Under the pieces are notes generated by a model, which was not told where the DNA came from, made no database searches, and saw nothing but the letters and a program-made list of their open reading frames with translations. Below are positions 23,617 to 25,912 of a stretch of DNA of 25,912 nucleotides, piece after piece. The stretch covers positions 1 to 25,912 of the forward strand of contig CAYVOX010000032.1 in assembly GCA_964453035.1 (NCBI GenBank), given 5' to 3'. The DNA is from CAYVOX01 sp964453035 (GTDB lineage: Bacteria > Chloroflexota > Anaerolineae > Anaerolineales > Anaerolineaceae). Within the stretch, counting starts at the first letter, position 1, and every line of letters begins with the position of its first letter. The translations under genes and the position numbers were made by a program.

Positions 23617-25631
23617 TGCGTGGTGGTGGCGCTCATGGCTGGCGCAGCATGATTGATGCGCCTGATGACAAACCGCGCGTCACGCGGAGTATGTTGCTTC
23701 GGGTTCTGGCTTATGCTAAACCTTACCGCTGGCAAATAGCGGCAATGCTGGTCATCATCCTGTTCTCAACGGGGTTATCATTGTTGACTCCGCTCATCAT
23801 GCGTGATTTGATTGATTACACGATTCCTTCCGGTGATGTACAGCGGTTGATTGGCCTGGCGGCTGCCTTGCTGGTCATCCCAATCCTGAGCAGCACTCTG
23901 AGCGTCACCAACAGGCGGTTCAACTCAAGGGTGGGAGAGGGCGTGACATACGATTTGCGGGTGGCGCTGTATGCTCGCCTGCAACGCATGTCTTTGCGTT
24001 TTTTCACCAACACGCGTGTGGGGGAACTGATGAGCCGCCTCAATAACGATGTCATCGGGGCGCAGAATGCTATCAGCAACACTATCGTGGCAATGATCAC
24101 CAATACCATCCAGGCGACCGCCATGCTTATCGTCATGCTGAGCCTGGAATGGCGACTGACCTTGCTGAGCGTGATGATTATGCCGTTATTCATTCTGGCG
24201 GCGCGACTGCTGGCTGGAAGGTTAAGGGATATTGCCCGTAGCCAGATGGAATCCAATGCCGCGATGAATGCGATGATGAACGAAACGCTCAATATTGGTG
24301 GTGCGCTGCTGGTCAAACTGTTTGGGCGAAAGAACGAAGAGGTGGAACGCTTTCAGCACCGTGCGGCTGACGTGCGCAACCGCGGCATCAACCGGGCGAT
24401 GTGGGGAAGCCTGTTGTTTGCAATTGTTGGCCTGGTCAGCGCAGTTGGTACTGCCCTGGTTTATGGCTTTGGCGGTTACCTGGCGATCCAGAAGGCTTTT
24501 ACAGTGGGGACAATCATTGCTTTCGGTGCATACCTGGGTAATCTGTACGGTGCGCTACAATCGCTGACGAATGCCCCGGTGGATTTTGCGACATCGCTGG
24601 TCAGTTTTGAGCGTGTCTTCGAGGTGATAGACCTACCCGCGGAGATTGACGATAGAAATGGCTCAATAACCATGCAGCAGGCAAAGGGGGAACTGGTTTT
24701 TGAGAATGTTTCTTTTAAGTATGACATTGGCCAGAAGAACCTGCTTAACCAGGTTAAACGGACAGGGCAGATGGATAGTGTCACTGCCGTCTTAAGCGGT
24801 GGTGATGGGGAAAGCGTGATAAAACCAGCGGTTAAAAAGACCGAAGAAAACGGCGCAAAAGTTTCCGTCAGCGCAACGGCAAACGGCGCGGAAAGCCCAT
24901 CTGACATCGAAAGTGCGGTGCGTTCGCAAGCGCGTGAGGATGCGTTGGACAACATCAACTTTCATGTGAAGCCAGGACAGCTGGTGGCGCTGGTCGGTCC
25001 AAGCGGCGCAGGCAAGACCACACTGACTTACCTGATTCCGCGGCTGTATGACCCTACCGAGGGGTGCATCATGATTGACGGCATAGACTTGCGCGATGTC
25101 ACCCTTGACTCTCTAAGCGCGCAAATCGGCATGGTCACCCAGGAAACGCATCTGTTCCACGATACCATCCGCACCAATCTGCTCTATGCCCGCCTGGATG
25201 CCACCCAAAACGAGGTTGAGGCTGCTGCGCGTGCGGCCAATATCCACCATTTCATCAGCGAACTGCCCAATGGGTATGACACAGTGGTTGGTGAACGCGG
25301 TTACCGTTTGAGTGGCGGTGAAAAGCAACGCCTCGCCCTGGCGCGAGTCATTCTCAAAGATCCACGCATCCTGGTACTGGACGAAGCCACCAGTTCGCTG
25401 GATAGCGAGTCGGAAGCACTGATCCAGGAGGCACTCAAGCATGTCATGGCGGGTCGGACGAGCATTGTGATTGCCCACCGGCTCAGCACCATCCTGGCGG
25501 CTGATTTAATCCTGGTGATGGATCGGGGAAGAATTGTTGAGAGTGGAAAACACGAAGAGTTGCTGGCGATGGGCGGTTTGTATGCTCACCTGTACCAGAC
25601 GCAATTCAACCGAGCCAATAGTGAGATTTAA
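23613..25631 (+). CDS. ABC exporter half-transporter (fused permease-ATPase) with a large NBD insert
   Basis: The 672-residue protein has a six-helix type IV exporter membrane domain at about 35-330 and an ATPase domain with Walker A GPSGAGKT (462-469), Q-loop Gln510, signature LSGGE (566-570), Walker B ILVLDE (586-591) and switch His622. Between the A-loop strand (VSFKY, 366-370) and the strand before Walker A lie about 70 extra residues (about 374-443) that are polar and low in hydrophobics; most relatives have about 10. ATG 23613 overlaps the padR stop. PadR-linked exporters of this type usually handle drugs, lipids or peptides; the cargo here is unknown, and it may homodimerise or pair with a partner gene beyond the window. 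Confidence 0.93.
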   Translation: MMRGGGAHGWRSMIDAPDDKPRVTRSMLLRVLAYAKPYRWQIAAMLVIILFSTGLSLLTPLIMRDLIDYTIPSGDVQRLIGLAAALLVIPILSSTLSVTNRRFNSRVGEGVTYDLRVALYARLQRMSLRFFTNTRVGELMSRLNNDVIGAQNAISNTIVAMITNTIQATAMLIVMLSLEWRLTLLSVMIMPLFILAARLLAGRLRDIARSQMESNAAMNAMMNETLNIGGALLVKLFGRKNEEVERFQHRAADVRNRGINRAMWGSLLFAIVGLVSAVGTALVYGFGGYLAIQKAFTVGTIIAFGAYLGNLYGALQSLTNAPVDFATSLVSFERVFEVIDLPAEIDDRNGSITMQQAKGELVFENVSFKYDIGQKNLLNQVKRTGQMDSVTAVLSGGDGESVIKPAVKKTEENGAKVSVSATANGAESPSDIESAVRSQAREDALDNINFHVKPGQLVALVGPSGAGKTTLTYLIPRLYDPTEGCIMIDGIDLRDVTLDSLSAQIGMVTQETHLFHDTIRTNLLYARLDATQNEVEAAARAANIHHFISELPNGYDTVVGERGYRLSGGEKQRLALARVILKDPRILVLDEATSSLDSESEALIQEALKHVMAGRTSIVIAHRLSTILAADLILVMDRGRIVESGKHEELLAMGGLYAHLYQTQFNRANSEI

Positions 25632-25656
25632 AAAGAGTCCCGGTCTCGTAAAAGAG

Positions 25657-25770
25657 AGGTTGTCCTAAAAGCCCATTTTTTGTCATGCTGAGCGTAGCGA
25701 AGCATCTCAAGCTAATGTTGAGGCTCTTCGCTTCGCTCAGAGTGACAATCGTCTTTTTAGAAAGCCACTA
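25657..25770. repeat. Imperfect palindromic intergenic element (REP/MITE-like)
   Basis: The core arms at 25680-25710 and 25718-25748 are imperfect inverted copies (TTGTCATGCTGAGCGTAGCG against TTGTCACTCTGAGCGAAGCG on the other strand). Weaker symmetry continues outward, with CTAAAAG-type and CTAAAAAG-type ends. GTCAT-CTGAGCG-AGCGAAG strings of this kind recur as dispersed non-coding repeats in many bacterial genomes. No transposase is present. Confidence 0.65.
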
Positions 25771-25791
25771 GCGGGAGCGACGGGACTCGAA
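25769..25791 (-). pseudogene. Degenerate copy of the tRNA-Asp 3' end
   Basis: This 23-bp stretch matches 25856-25878, the T-arm and acceptor 3' strand of the tRNA-Asp gene, with one mismatch. It continues into a diverged segment that contains a CCCC/GGGG hairpin and rejoins tRNA-like GGTCTCG. No anticodon arm is present, so it is a fragment only. Confidence 0.65.
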
Positions 25792-25821
25792 TACCATCCC
25801 CTCAATGGGGACCCCGGTCTC

Positions 25822-25856
25822 GTAAAAGAAAACAAGATGCTTGCGCATCTTGTTTT
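25822..25856 (-). terminator. Intrinsic terminator of tRNA-Asp
   Basis: On the minus strand AAAACAAGATGC, a GCAA tetraloop and GCATCTTGTTTT form a perfect 12-bp stem followed by CTTTT. It starts two bases after the tRNA 3' end. Confidence 0.85.
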
Positions 25857-25858
25857 AG

Positions 25859-25912
25859 CGGGAGCGACGGGATTCGAACCCGCGGTCTCGGCCTTGACAG
25901 GGCCGCATGTTA
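25859..25912 (-). tRNA. tRNA-Asp (anticodon GUC), 5' part beyond window
   Basis: Read on the minus strand, the anticodon stem CGGCC/GGCCG closes the loop CTGTCAA with anticodon GTC at 25896-25898. The T-arm GCGGG-TTCGAAT-CCCGT follows, then the acceptor 3' strand CGCTCCC and discriminator G at 25859. CCA is not encoded. The D-arm and acceptor 5' strand lie outside the window. The anticodon and the G discriminator both fit aspartate. Confidence 0.93.

Larger units (their letters stand above)
25639..25829. repeat. Pair of 17-bp direct repeats flanking the palindromic element
   Basis: CCCGGTCTCGTAAAAGA occurs at 25639-25655 and again at 25813-25829, identical and 174 bp apart. The first copy starts 8 bp after the ABC gene stop; the second abuts the tRNA terminator hairpin. 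GGTCTCG is also part of the tRNA-Asp sequence (25884-25890), so the repeats may be fragments of duplicated tRNA-adjacent DNA. Confidence 0.7.

Noticed and set aside
24476..24958. A 160-codon minus-strand frame opposite the ABC insert region
   Set aside because: It lies antisense to a well-supported coding frame and its product has no recognisable features or ribosome-binding site; it reflects codon bias of the ABC gene.
25113..25478. A 121-codon minus-strand frame opposite the ABC ATPase motifs
   Set aside because: The sense frame holds the Q-loop, signature and Walker B motifs, so the antisense frame is a shadow.
25639..25829. The direct repeats considered as a CRISPR array
   Set aside because: There are only two copies, 174 bp apart, and no cas genes, so the pattern does not fit CRISPR.

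Overview
The window is bacterial chromosomal DNA of moderate G+C, densely packed with housekeeping and accessory genes. Gene content and protein style (a glycogen operon joined to an MTA/SAH-type deaminase and CinA, a bacterial glycerol-1-phosphate dehydrogenase, a LarA-type racemase, a PadR-ABC exporter pair, Gly/Cys-rich small membrane proteins) suggest a Chloroflexota bacterium, perhaps of the Anaerolineae. This is inferred from style; the window has no rRNA or other decisive marker.

Layout. (1) 1-6925, minus strand: a tight five-gene run, cinA > amidohydrolase-CYTH fusion > glgA > glgC > malQ (cut by the window edge), with overlaps or gaps under 10 bp. It combines glycogen synthesis and glucan remodelling with nucleoside and nucleotide salvage or repair. 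(2) 7018-8619, minus: a cyclic-nucleotide-binding protein followed by a periplasmic-binding-like lipoprotein whose start codon is unusual or disrupted. (3) 8695-11693, plus: yraN > miaA > acyl-CoA synthetase, all overlapping or nearly so, ending at a terminator that faces ftsH. (4) 11732-14182, minus: ftsH and a pyridoxamine-phosphate-oxidase-fold protein. (5) 14183-14760: a non-coding stretch holding an 18-bp perfect palindrome, a strong candidate 6S RNA and, just downstream, a 65-codon acidic protein gene. (6) 14760-21299, minus: a small Gly/Cys membrane protein, then a probable operon read as MFS transporter > glycerol-1-phosphate dehydrogenase-like enzyme > rifampicin-phosphotransferase-like ATP/His-domain enzyme > Sfp-type phosphopantetheinyl transferase. 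(7) 21374-22636, plus: a LarA-family nickel-pincer racemase gene, divergent from the MFS gene. (8) 22762-25631, plus: a consensus sigma-70 promoter with nested inverted repeats drives a PadR regulator with a His-rich N-terminal extension and an ABC exporter with a long insert in its nucleotide-binding domain; the two genes overlap by 4 bp. (9) 25632-25912: an imperfect palindromic intergenic element, direct repeats, a degenerate copy of a tRNA 3' end, a terminator and a truncated tRNA-Asp(GUC), which together look like a tRNA-linked integration or recombination scar.

The least explained unit is the transporter / G1P dehydrogenase / ATP-dependent phosphotransferase / PPTase operon (15042-21299). 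The other strong points are the amidohydrolase-CYTH fusion, the 6S RNA with two mutually exclusive helices, and the PadR/ABC module.
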